8,822 nt of DNA from an uncultured Acetatifactor sp. (GCA_947644185.1 CANRZC010000087.1:1-8822), one strand, 5' to 3'. Shown: positions 1-6,357, counted from the stretch's first letter. Numbers and translations are program-made. Notes: generated by a model from the sequence alone, not told the origin.

Positions 1-593
1 CTGATATGTGTGAGATACCAGGGATGGCAAGAATGGGAGAGCAATTCGGGGCTCTTTTATGCCCAGAAAATGAGAATACAGTGCGGAATCTACTACAGAG
101 TGGTTCTGCTGTGATTGTATTTGCCGGACTTGCCTGGTATTTTTGCAGACTTTTGTATGGATTTGGGAAAAAATATCCTGTGCTGATTGCTGTGTGCGGA
201 GGAGATGGGCTTTTTCTGATATTTGTCATGGCAACCATTGGCAAAGTAGGGATGCAGTCTCTTGTGTACGGTGGTCTGGCAGGCACTTTTGTGCTGTGTG
301 CATTGTCCGGCGCTTTTGCTTATAGACAGATGCGTACACAGCTTGATTGGCTGAACACCCTTGTGGTACCACTGGGAGCCAGTGTTCTGGCAGGCATAAT
401 TTGCCTTTTGATAAGAAAATTGCTCGCCCCTCATCTGGGCAGTATGGTGACGCTTTTGGTGGCATTTGTGGCGGCAGGGTTGCTATACTGGGTTGCGCTG
501 TTACTGCTTCGAAATTTCAAGGAACAGGAGCTGGAGATCATTCCCGGAGGACGTCTGATAGGTATTTTGGGACAAATGTTGCATGTTTTTTAG
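1..593 (+). CDS. SpoVB/MurJ-like polysaccharide or lipid flippase, C-terminal part (5' truncated)
   Basis: The reading frame is open at the left edge, so the visible part (about 196 residues) is the C-terminal portion of a longer gene; the methionine codon at 6 is probably internal. Five hydrophobic segments can be seen, near residues 32-53, 58-80, 86-105, 118-139 and 147-169 counted from that methionine. A short polar tail rich in L, I, P and G follows and ends with LGQMLHVF. A last helix followed by an 'LExIPGGRLI'-type tail is what I recall from SpoVB-like members of the MATE/MVF flippase superfamily, which move lipid-linked sugars across the membrane and, in endospore formers, act in spore cortex synthesis. 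Family assignment is by recognition of the C-terminus only. The substrate cannot be read here, and another oligosaccharide flippase of the same superfamily is possible. The next gene starts 104 bases downstream. Confidence 0.65.
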   Translation, partial: DMCEIPGMARMGEQFGALLCPENENTVRNLLQSGSAVIVFAGLAWYFCRLLYGFGKKYPVLIAVCGGDGLFLIFVMATIGKVGMQSLVYGGLAGTFVLCALSGAFAYRQMRTQLDWLNTLVVPLGASVLAGIICLLIRKLLAPHLGSMVTLLVAFVAAGLLYWVALLLLRNFKEQELEIIPGGRLIGILGQMLHVF

Positions 594-666
594 GAGAAAG
601 AAGTTATTAAGAGTGTATAAATAGGTGAAAAACAGTTGATACTGATTACAAATGGAAGAAGAAATA

Positions 667-690
667 TCCATGGAAAATAATTTCCAAGGA
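667..690 (+). promoter_or_regulatory. Inverted repeat overlapping the ribosome binding site of the BofC-like gene
   Basis: Arms TGGAAA (671-676) and TTTCCA (681-686) are perfectly complementary around the loop ATAA. After one A/A mismatch (670 and 687) the pairing continues with TCC (667-669) and GGA (688-690). The right arm runs into the Shine-Dalgarno AAGGAG (686-691) in front of the ATG at 698, so an RNA hairpin would cover part of that site. It could equally be a DNA operator. The repeat is seen directly; its function is inference. Confidence 0.5.
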
Positions 691-697
691 GTATACT

Positions 698-1444
698 ATG
701 AAGTATGTAAAATGTATCAGCTTATTCATTGTATATCCCCTGCTTGTGCTGGGGATTGGTTTTTATACGGGTGTGAAGTATTCCCATTTCTTTTATCCAG
801 ATGACGGGGTAAAGGAGAAGGAAGGGATCTCTATGGAGAGCTCCTTTGAGGGAAATCTACAAGATGGACAGGCTTCGGCGCAGTCAGGAGACAGTGGAAC
901 AGCGCAGGCAGAAACCGGGCAGGCAGAGGGGAAGGAAGAATTGCCAGCATTGCCAGAGAGGCTGAATGGGGATGGGGCTGAGGAAGTCATGGTCTCTGCG
1001 GAGACTCTTTGTGTGGACACGAAATATGTGCTGGAGGAGACAGATATTCTGTATCATACAGTAGTGGAGACCACATGGAGATTGCCGGACAAGTATGTGG
1101 GTATGGATCGGGAGCAATTTCTGCAAGCCATGGAGGTCTATGAGGCTTTCCCGCCCTTGTCAGAGCTAGAGCGGGGGTTTGTGGGGTTGGAAGTGCTGTC
1201 TTTTTCCAGAGAGCGTGTGGTGGTTCGGATGGATTACAAATTTGTTCAGCCTAGCAGCAGTTTCTATTTAGCGGTTTATGACAATGAAGTAGTAGTTTAT
1301 CTGGAGGATATGAAGACTGTGTATATTGAGACCGATATTCAGTTGGACTCCCTGCCAGCTCATCTACAACAGAACATCATTGACATGATGTGGATTCGGG
1401 ATGAGGAGGAGCTGTATAGTTTTCTGGAGAATTATTCCAGTTAA
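698..1444 (+). CDS. Membrane-anchored protein with BofC-like C-terminal domain
   Basis: The 248-residue protein has a lysine followed by one hydrophobic segment at residues 7-24 (signal anchor, no lipobox cysteine in the right place). A low-complexity linker rich in G, S, Q, A and E covers about 43-95, and a globular domain about 100-248. The end of that domain has the order seen in BofC: a strand with YLAVYDNEVVVY (residues 190-201), a short loop, a segment about 208-220 matching the 'FFQIDxxxL' region, then a helix with 'IRDEEELYSFLENYS'. In Bacillus, BofC is an intercompartment-signalling regulator that restrains SpoIVB during sporulation. The similarity is judged by pattern and is weak at the sequence level, so I give no gene symbol. 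The start is supported by AAGGAG with 6-base spacing. It would act outside the membrane. A generic membrane-anchored hypothetical protein is the alternative. Confidence 0.5.
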   Translation: MKYVKCISLFIVYPLLVLGIGFYTGVKYSHFFYPDDGVKEKEGISMESSFEGNLQDGQASAQSGDSGTAQAETGQAEGKEELPALPERLNGDGAEEVMVSAETLCVDTKYVLEETDILYHTVVETTWRLPDKYVGMDREQFLQAMEVYEAFPPLSELERGFVGLEVLSFSRERVVVRMDYKFVQPSSSFYLAVYDNEVVVYLEDMKTVYIETDIQLDSLPAHLQQNIIDMMWIRDEEELYSFLENYSS

Positions 1445-1471
1445 AAAACAAAAGTCAAAGAGGAGTGGTTT

Positions 1472-2791
1472 ATGGGAAAGACAGTGGGCATCATAGGTGG
1501 CGGAGCCGCTGGGATGATGGCAGCCATTGCGGCAGCCAGACAGGGCGGGAAAGTCACGCTGTTAGAAAGAAACGATAGACTGGGAAAAAAGATACTTTCT
1601 ACTGGTAATGGAAAGTGCAACCTGGGGAATGAAAGCCTAAAGGTGGATCACTACTATACCCGCAGGCCTGACATGTTAGCAGATTTTCTGAGGCGTTTTG
1701 GCACCCAGGAAACCCTTTCCTTTTTCCGAGAGATTGGCCTGATGATAAAAAGTAGAAATGGCTATCTGTATCCGGCCTGTGAGCAGGCAGCAGTGGTGCT
1801 TGATGTATTGCGATACCAGGTGAAGGCATCGGGTGTAACAATAGTGACGGAGTTCAAGGCGGAGAGGATAGAGCGGGATACACGGTCGAATTTGATTGAA
1901 GTGCGCAGTGAGAAAGGGCTGGTTTATTCTTTTGACCGAGTTGTTTTAGCCTGTGGGGGAATGGCAGCGCCGAAGACAGGTTCAGACGGCAGTGGATACC
2001 ATCTTGCCAGGCAGCTGGGACACCAATTGATTCCCATTGTGCCAGCACTGGTACAGTTAAAATGTAGGGAGACATATCTGAAAACTGTGGCAGGCGTCAG
2101 GGCAGAGGCGCAGATAGAGGTCTATTTTCAAGGGAAGCGCAGAGCCAGAGAGCGGGGGGAGCTGCAGCTTACGGAATATGGTATTTCCGGCATTCCGGTA
2201 TTCCAACTGAGCCGCGTGGTGAATTACATATTATTGGGAGAAGCTTCTCAGCCAGAGAGCCATAGTAGGGGAAGGGACGGCTTTGCCGGCGACAGATTGG
2301 GGAAAAAGGGGAAGCAGAGTTCTGATGAAGATGTGGAAGTAGTAATTGATTTTATGCCAGATTATTCAGACGCGGAATTTGCTGATCTATGTGCCAGTAG
2401 AAGTCTTTTACAGGGACAGCGCACAGTGGAAGAATTTTTCACAGGAATGCTCCACAAGAAATTGATGCTCCTGTTTATAAAATTGGCTGGGCTGAAGCCT
2501 ACAGAGGCAGTGGGACAAGCGGAAGTATGGAAGCTGGAAAAGGTCTATCAATTGTGCAGACATTGGAGCCTTCGTGTGACCGGGAGCAATTCCTATGACA
2601 ATGCGCAGGTCTGTGCCGGGGGAGTGCCGCTTGATGAGGTGACAGAGTGGCTGGAATCGAAAATCCTGCCGGGAATTTACTTTGCGGGAGAGCTTTTGGA
2701 TGTGGATGGCAAGTGCGGGGGATATAATCTGCAGTGGGCCTGGTGCAGCGGATTTCTGGCAGGGCAGGCAGCGGCAAAAGAAACGGGATAA
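1472..2791 (+). CDS. HI0933/BaiN-family NAD(P)/FAD-dependent oxidoreductase
   Basis: The 439-residue flavoprotein begins with a Rossmann FAD motif, GIIGGGAAG (6-14), followed by an acidic end of the second strand at LLERN (30-34). Next comes the family signature KKILSTGNGKCNL (39-51). A second conserved block, ACGGMAAPKTGSDGSGY (160-176), and the C-terminal FAD-contact block GELLDVDGKCGGYN (406-419) are intact, so the enzyme should bind FAD. The family includes proteins annotated as aminoacetone oxidase or YhiN, and BaiN of Clostridium scindens, proposed to act on bile acid intermediates; most members have no proven substrate, so none is claimed here. Residues about 257-287 are a hydrophilic, G/R/K/S-rich insertion between the strand ending at 256 and VEVVIDFMPDYS, where relatives are usually shorter. 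AGAGGAG lies just upstream of the ATG. The gene starts 27 bases after the BofC-like gene and is probably co-transcribed with it. Confidence 0.88.
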   Translation: MGKTVGIIGGGAAGMMAAIAAARQGGKVTLLERNDRLGKKILSTGNGKCNLGNESLKVDHYYTRRPDMLADFLRRFGTQETLSFFREIGLMIKSRNGYLYPACEQAAVVLDVLRYQVKASGVTIVTEFKAERIERDTRSNLIEVRSEKGLVYSFDRVVLACGGMAAPKTGSDGSGYHLARQLGHQLIPIVPALVQLKCRETYLKTVAGVRAEAQIEVYFQGKRRARERGELQLTEYGISGIPVFQLSRVVNYILLGEASQPESHSRGRDGFAGDRLGKKGKQSSDEDVEVVIDFMPDYSDAEFADLCASRSLLQGQRTVEEFFTGMLHKKLMLLFIKLAGLKPTEAVGQAEVWKLEKVYQLCRHWSLRVTGSNSYDNAQVCAGGVPLDEVTEWLESKILPGIYFAGELLDVDGKCGGYNLQWAWCSGFLAGQAAAKETG

Positions 2792-2807
2792 TTCCCCAGA
2801 AAAGGAC

Positions 2808-2813
2808 AGGTGA
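2808..2813 (+). promoter_or_regulatory. Ribosome binding site that decides the start of the COG2509 gene
   Basis: AGGTGA lies 5 bases before the ATG at 2819. The earlier in-frame GTG at 2810 falls inside this site and has only AAAGGA (2801-2806) 3 bases away, which is too close for a good start. The family N-terminus (MxRxxQxK) also agrees with 2819. Confidence 0.6.
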
Positions 2814-2818
2814 AAGAA

Positions 2819-4561
2819 ATGCTTCGTGTCAACCAGGTGAAAATGCAGATAGGACACACAGAGGCGGATTTCAGGCGAAAGGTAGCCTCTGTTCTACGAA
2901 TTCCAGAACAAAATATAAGGAAATTAGTGATTGTCAGGCAATCCATTGACGCCAGGAAGAAACCTGCCATTTTCTATAGCTACTCTGTGGATGTGGCAGT
3001 TAAGGAGGAAGACAGGATCTTACATAGGTTTCGGGGGAAGGAAAACCTGGTGTGCTCATCTAGCCAGGGGAACGGGGAAGCTTTGAAAGACTACCATTTT
3101 CCAGCATTGGGAAAGCGGGAGAGAAAAGCTCCCATTGTCATTGTGGGCACAGGCCCGGCAGGACTATTCTGCGGTTATTTTCTTTCTCTCCACGGCTATC
3201 GCCCTATCCTGCTGGAACGGGGCAGGTGCGTGGAGGAACGCCAAAAGGATGTGGAAGCTTTCTGGGAGACTGGAAAGCTGGACACAGCCTCCAATGTGCA
3301 GTTTGGTGAGGGCGGCGCAGGAACTTTTTCAGACGGAAAGCTAAACACCCTGGTAAAGGATAAAGATGGCAGAAACAGAGCAGTGCTGGACACATTTGTT
3401 ACCTTTGGGGCGAAGGAAAGCATTTGCTATGAGGCCAAGCCTCATATGGGTACGGATGTGCTCTGCAATGTGGTAAGGGGAATGCGAGAGGAAATCCTTC
3501 GGCTGGGTGGGGAAGTGCATTTTGAGTGCCAGGTGACTGATATCTGCGTGGAGGCAGGGCGCGTAACTGGCGTGATAGTAGAGAGGAGGCCTTATTCCCG
3601 CTGGCGGCTGGACTGCGGACAGCTGGTGCTGGCAATCGGTCACAGCGCAAGAGATACCTTTTCTATGCTGGAGAAAAGAAGGGTGCCCATGGAGGCAAAG
3701 GCCTTTGCCGTTGGCCTGCGGGTAGAGCATCCCCAGGAAATGATAAATGTAAGCCAGTATGGCGTAAAGGATCCGGGGGAATTGGGTGCTGCGCCCTACA
3801 AAGTAACTGCGAAAGCCGGAAACGGCAGAGGGGTCTACTCATTTTGCATGTGCCCTGGAGGCTATGTGGTAAATGCGTCCTCTGAGGAGGGGCGGGTGGC
3901 GGTAAACGGCATGAGCTACAGCGGGCGGGATGGCAGGAATGCCAACAGCGCTATCATTGTCACTGTCACACCAGAAGACTTTAAGGCAGAGGGCCCTTTG
4001 GCAGGAATCGCCTTTCAGAGACAGCTGGAAGAAAAAGCCTATGAGCTGGGAGGTGGGTTGATCCCAGTACAGCGATATGGAGATTTCAGACAATGTGTGG
4101 AGTCGAAGAGGGACACAGGGCAGAGCCCCCATCTCAGTGAGAGCATAGGAGATTGTGGTAGGGAATCTGTAGACTGTGACAGCTCCAGGACAGATAGAAA
4201 GAAAATGTTTGGAGAGAAACAGAAGGCTGTGGATGACATAGTGACACCCCAGTGCAAGGGAGGGTATGTGTGGGCGGATGTAAGCCAGATCTTGCCCCAG
4301 GCATGCAATGAGGCTATTGTGGAAGGGATGGAAGCATTCGGCAGACAGATCGGAGGATTTGACAGGCCTGATGCCTGTCTGTCTGGCGTGGAGAGCCGGA
4401 CTTCCTCACCAGTGCGGATCTGTCGGGATGACACCCTACAGTCCATGATTAGAGGGCTGTATCCCTGTGGGGAAGGTGCTGGCTATGCGGGAGGAATTGT
4501 CTCCGCCGCCATGGACGGTATCCGGGTGGCAGAGGCCATTGCCAGAGAATATGCACCGTAA
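2819..4561 (+). CDS. COG2509-type FAD-dependent dehydrogenase of unknown substrate
   Basis: From the ATG at 2819 the protein has 580 residues. Residues 1-95 form a small N-terminal domain (MLRVNQVKMQIGHTEADF and onwards) typical of this family. A Rossmann FAD motif, VIVGTGPAG (107-115), follows. The block NVQFGEGGAGTFSDGKLNT (159-177) and the C-terminal run DRPDACLSGVESRTSSPVR (515-533), then PCGEGAGYAGG (549-559), are strongly conserved in these 'uncharacterised FAD-dependent dehydrogenase' proteins. All nucleotide-binding blocks are intact, so it should be an active flavoprotein; the substrate is unknown in the family. Residues about 424-475 are a polar, cysteine-containing insertion (C426, C446, C453) between IPVQRYGDF and the conserved CKGGYVWADV, making this protein longer than usual relatives. 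It follows the BaiN-type gene by 27 bases and lies in the same direction, suggesting one operon. An in-frame GTG at 2810 would add three residues. Confidence 0.85.
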   Translation: MLRVNQVKMQIGHTEADFRRKVASVLRIPEQNIRKLVIVRQSIDARKKPAIFYSYSVDVAVKEEDRILHRFRGKENLVCSSSQGNGEALKDYHFPALGKRERKAPIVIVGTGPAGLFCGYFLSLHGYRPILLERGRCVEERQKDVEAFWETGKLDTASNVQFGEGGAGTFSDGKLNTLVKDKDGRNRAVLDTFVTFGAKESICYEAKPHMGTDVLCNVVRGMREEILRLGGEVHFECQVTDICVEAGRVTGVIVERRPYSRWRLDCGQLVLAIGHSARDTFSMLEKRRVPMEAKAFAVGLRVEHPQEMINVSQYGVKDPGELGAAPYKVTAKAGNGRGVYSFCMCPGGYVVNASSEEGRVAVNGMSYSGRDGRNANSAIIVTVTPEDFKAEGPLAGIAFQRQLEEKAYELGGGLIPVQRYGDFRQCVESKRDTGQSPHLSESIGDCGRESVDCDSSRTDRKKMFGEKQKAVDDIVTPQCKGGYVWADVSQILPQACNEAIVEGMEAFGRQIGGFDRPDACLSGVESRTSSPVRICRDDTLQSMIRGLYPCGEGAGYAGGIVSAAMDGIRVAEAIAREYAP

Positions 4562-4608
4562 AGGGTAGGTGTTGACAAAAATGGAAGAGAGAATGGAAGG
4601 GCAAATCT

Positions 4609-4851
4609 ATGAACATGGACGAGAGAATTGCGCGTATCAATGCGCTTTACCACAAGTCAAAGAACGAAGGGCTGACGGTGGAGGAGAAGGAGGAGCAGAA
4701 TCGTCTGCGCAAGGAATATGTGGCGAATATCAGGGCAAACCTGAGGGGTCAGTTGGACAATATCACCATTGAGCGCCCAGATGGGACCAAAGAAAATTTG
4801 GGGGTGAAATATGGGAGAAAATCTCAACCTGACCAGCAAAGGCTCAACTGA
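4609..4851 (+). CDS. DUF896 / YnzC-family small cytoplasmic protein
   Basis: This is an 80-residue, charged, helical protein. Residues 5-40 (ERIARINALYHKSKNEGLT, then an E/K-rich stretch to RLRKEYV) match the two-helix hairpin of the DUF896/YnzC family, and IRANLRGQLDNITI (41-54) followed by RPDGT is the usual end of the domain. The function of the family is not known; the Bacillus subtilis member YnzC is a small helical protein linked to the SOS-regulated yneA operon, but there is no yneA here, so no SOS role is inferred. GGAAGGG ends 7 bases before the ATG at 4609; the in-frame ATG at 4615 is 13 bases away and less likely. It is 47 bases after the COG2509 gene and 27 bases before the folate enzyme, so it is probably part of the same transcript. 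Confidence 0.88.
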   Translation: MNMDERIARINALYHKSKNEGLTVEEKEEQNRLRKEYVANIRANLRGQLDNITIERPDGTKENLGVKYGRKSQPDQQRLN

Positions 4852-4878
4852 CGGATAGAAAAGGATGGAAGGGGCAGC

Positions 4879-5442
4879 ATGGAGACAGATAAGCGGGCTA
4901 TCAGAAAAAGGATTTTGAGGCAAAGAGATGGACTCAGTGAAGAGGAACGAAAAAAAGGAGATATCCTGCTGACAGAACGTATTCTGGGACATCAATGGTA
5001 CTACCGATCGGAATATCTGCTGTGTTATGTGAGCTATGGAAGCGAAATCTCTACCTTTGCCATTCTGCAGGAGGCTTTGAGAGCAGGCAAAAAGGTGTAT
5101 GTGCCAAAGGTGCTGCAGGACCAGGAGGCCCAAATGGCATTTTTCCAAATACAATCCCTAAAGGACCTGTCAGAAGGCTATAAGGGAATACCAGAGCCTA
5201 AGGGAAACACACAGATGTATGTGTATACAGAGGAAAAGGCAGAGCGGACGTTACTGCTGATGCCTGGGGTAGCTTTTGACTCCTTTCGAAACAGAATCGG
5301 ATACGGCAAGGGCTTTTATGACAGATTCCTATCAGACAAGGGGCAGCTACACACCATAGCCCTGGGCTATAGATGCCAGCTGCTGGAGCAACTGCCTGCC
5401 TCTGATAAGGATATCAAGCCTTATCAGATCATTTGTGTCTAG
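4879..5442 (+). CDS. fthC: 5-formyltetrahydrofolate cyclo-ligase
   Basis: This enzyme converts 5-formyltetrahydrofolate to 5,10-methenyltetrahydrofolate with hydrolysis of ATP, recycling the inhibitory 5-formyl form in one-carbon metabolism in the cytoplasm. The 187-residue length is normal. The N-terminal basic helix DKRAIRKRILRQRDGLS (4-20) supplies the phosphate-contacting K/R residues. YVPKV (74-78) and GIPEP (103-107) mark the substrate side. MPGVAFD (128-134) and the glycine-rich loop RIGYGKGFYDRFL (139-151) form the ATP-binding signature. All these blocks are intact. GGAAGGGG precedes the ATG with good spacing. The last codons are covered by a perfect 10-base inverted repeat (5401-5428). 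It is the last gene before a 133-base spacer and so is probably the end of the left transcription unit. The symbol is the Firmicute name of the family (ygfA/MTHFS elsewhere). Confidence 0.93.
   Translation: METDKRAIRKRILRQRDGLSEEERKKGDILLTERILGHQWYYRSEYLLCYVSYGSEISTFAILQEALRAGKKVYVPKVLQDQEAQMAFFQIQSLKDLSEGYKGIPEPKGNTQMYVYTEEKAERTLLLMPGVAFDSFRNRIGYGKGFYDRFLSDKGQLHTIALGYRCQLLEQLPASDKDIKPYQIICV
5401..5428 (+). repeat. Perfect 10-base inverted repeat at the 3' end of fthC
   Basis: TCTGATAAGG (5401-5410) and CCTTATCAGA (5419-5428) are exact reverse complements, separated by the 8-base loop ATATCAAG. It lies within the last codons of the folate gene (SDKDIKPYQI). It is followed by TCATTTGTGTCT, which is only weakly T-rich, so it may act as a 3'-end stabiliser, pause site or poor terminator. 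The pairing is certain; the role is inference. Confidence 0.6.
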
Positions 5443-5451
5443 TACAGTATG

Positions 5452-5480
5452 AGCTTTGGAAGATACAAGGCTGTTTTCTC
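5452..5480 (+). terminator. Possible weak intrinsic terminator after fthC
   Basis: AGCTTTG (5452-5458) can pair with CAAGGCT (5466-5472) over seven positions including one G-T pair, with a 7-base loop. The stem is followed by GTTTTCTC. The stem is short and the T run is interrupted, so termination would be partial at best. Its place 9 bases after the folate stop codon fits a transcript end. Confidence 0.3.
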
Positions 5481-5481
5481 A

Positions 5482-5510
5482 TTGCAAAACTTTTCCCCAT
5501 ATGCTATTCT
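5482..5510 (+). promoter_or_regulatory. Candidate extended -10 promoter for larEBC
   Basis: TTGCAA (5482-5487) and TATTCT (5505-5510) are separated by exactly 17 bases, each matching 4 of 6 consensus positions of the main sigma factor. A TGC directly before the -10 gives the TGn extended -10 element. It lies 66 bases upstream of the larE start, within the only spacer over 100 bases in the right half of the window. Transcription would start near 5517. No transcript data are available. Confidence 0.4.
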
Positions 5511-5521
5511 TAAGCAGGGAA

Positions 5522-5537
5522 TGAGGCTTTGGCCTCA
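5522..5537 (+). promoter_or_regulatory. 16-base palindrome just downstream of the candidate lar promoter
   Basis: TGAGGC (5522-5527) and GCCTCA (5532-5537) are exact reverse complements around TTTG. The site begins 12 bases after the candidate -10 element, so it could be an operator over the transcription start or a small hairpin in the 5' leader of larE. I do not recognise it as a known nickel-regulator (NikR) or CRP-type site. Confidence 0.4.
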
Positions 5538-5575
5538 AGTGGAATACACATTGGAAAATAGGGATGGGAGCTTGT

Positions 5576-6355
5576 ATGGATTTAAAAGATTTTTTCCTGG
5601 AAAATCCAAAGACTGCTTTGGCATTTTCTGGCGGCGTGGATTCCGCTTATTTACTCTATGCGGCTTTGACCAATGGTGGACAAGTGCGGGCCTATTACGT
5701 GAAATCAGCCTTTCAGCCCCAGTTCGAGCTGGAGGATGCGAGACGGCTGGCAGCAGAACTGGGGGCGGATATGCGGGAGCTGAAGGTGGATGTGCTTGCA
5801 AATTCTGTGATAGCTGGAAACCCTGGCGATAGATGTTATCACTGTAAGAAAATGATTTTTGATACCATTGCGAAAGCAGCGGCGAAAGACGGCTTTTCTG
5901 TGCTGATGGACGGGACAAATGCCTCTGACGACGCTGGGGATCGACCGGGCATGCGGGCTTTAAAGGAGCTGTCAGTCCGATCGCCCCTTCGGGAGTGTGG
6001 GCTGACCAAAGTCGAGATCAGAGAGCGCTCCAGAGAAGCAGGGCTTTTTACCTGGGATAAGCCTGCCTATGCCTGCCTGGCCACCAGAGTTCCTGTGGGG
6101 GCAGAGATTACAGGTGAGAGGCTGAAAAGGACTGAGGAGGCTGAAAAATATCTGACCACCCTGGGACTGCGAGATTTTCGAGTCAGACTGATCCCCGGGG
6201 GCAATTCGCGGGCAGGAGAGGATGGAGCAAGGGACTATGGGCGCCTACAGGTGCGGGAGCAGGATATTCCCCTGGTACTGTCCAGGCGGCAGGAAATCCT
6301 GACAGAATTAGGAAAATATTACAAATATGTAATGCTAGATTTGGAGGTGCGCTGA
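5576..6355 (+). CDS. larE: LarE, ATP-dependent sacrificial sulfur transferase for the nickel-pincer cofactor
   Basis: LarE adenylates the carboxylates of pyridinium-3,5-dicarboxylate mononucleotide and replaces them with thiocarboxylates. The PP-loop SGGVDS lies at residues 18-23 of the 259-residue product. GDRCYHCKK (84-92), MDGTNASDD (111-119) and the block DKPAYACLATRVPVG (161-175) are the conserved LarE regions. Cys167 of CLATR corresponds to the cysteine that, in Lactobacillus plantarum LarE (Cys176), gives up its sulfur and becomes dehydroalanine. No further cysteine follows it, which favours the single-cysteine sacrificial type over the iron-sulfur type. The ATG at 5576 is chosen because GGGAG (5566-5570) sits 5 bases before it and the product begins MDLKDFF like relatives; an ATG at 5564 would add MGAC and has no well-placed site. 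The stop overlaps the larB start (TGATG). NAD synthase or other PP-loop enzymes are excluded by the CLATR block and neighbours. Confidence 0.93.
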   Translation: MDLKDFFLENPKTALAFSGGVDSAYLLYAALTNGGQVRAYYVKSAFQPQFELEDARRLAAELGADMRELKVDVLANSVIAGNPGDRCYHCKKMIFDTIAKAAAKDGFSVLMDGTNASDDAGDRPGMRALKELSVRSPLRECGLTKVEIRERSREAGLFTWDKPAYACLATRVPVGAEITGERLKRTEEAEKYLTTLGLRDFRVRLIPGGNSRAGEDGARDYGRLQVREQDIPLVLSRRQEILTELGKYYKYVMLDLEVR

Positions 6356-6357
6356 TG
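6342..6357 (+). promoter_or_regulatory. larE-larB translational coupling junction
   Basis: GGAGGTG (6342-6348), inside the last codons of larE, is 6 bases before the larB ATG at 6355. Stop and start share one base in TGATG (6353-6357). This arrangement normally lets ribosomes reinitiate and keeps the two products in ratio. Confidence 0.8.

Noticed and set aside
594..666. Search for a sporulation sigma-factor or main sigma-factor promoter before the BofC-like gene
   Set aside because: TTGATA at 636 and GTATAA at 615 look suggestive, but neither has a matching partner element at correct spacing.
2408..2857. A 149-codon - strand frame over the end of the BaiN-type gene
   Set aside because: It is a mirror of a strongly supported gene; its protein is rich in C, H and P as expected for antisense reading and matches nothing known.
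4039..4446. A - strand frame covering the COG2509 insertion, considered as the origin of the odd insertion
   Set aside because: The + strand frame is continuous with conserved family blocks on both sides, and the antisense product has no motif.
4572..4577. Consensus TTGACA before the DUF896 gene
   Set aside because: No acceptable -10 element lies 16-18 bases downstream (the sequence there is GGAAGG-like), so I do not call a promoter.
5449..5832. A 127-codon + strand frame beginning just after fthC
   Set aside because: It lies mostly on top of larE in another frame, its protein shows no recognisable motif, and it has no convincing ribosome binding site; larE has every family block.
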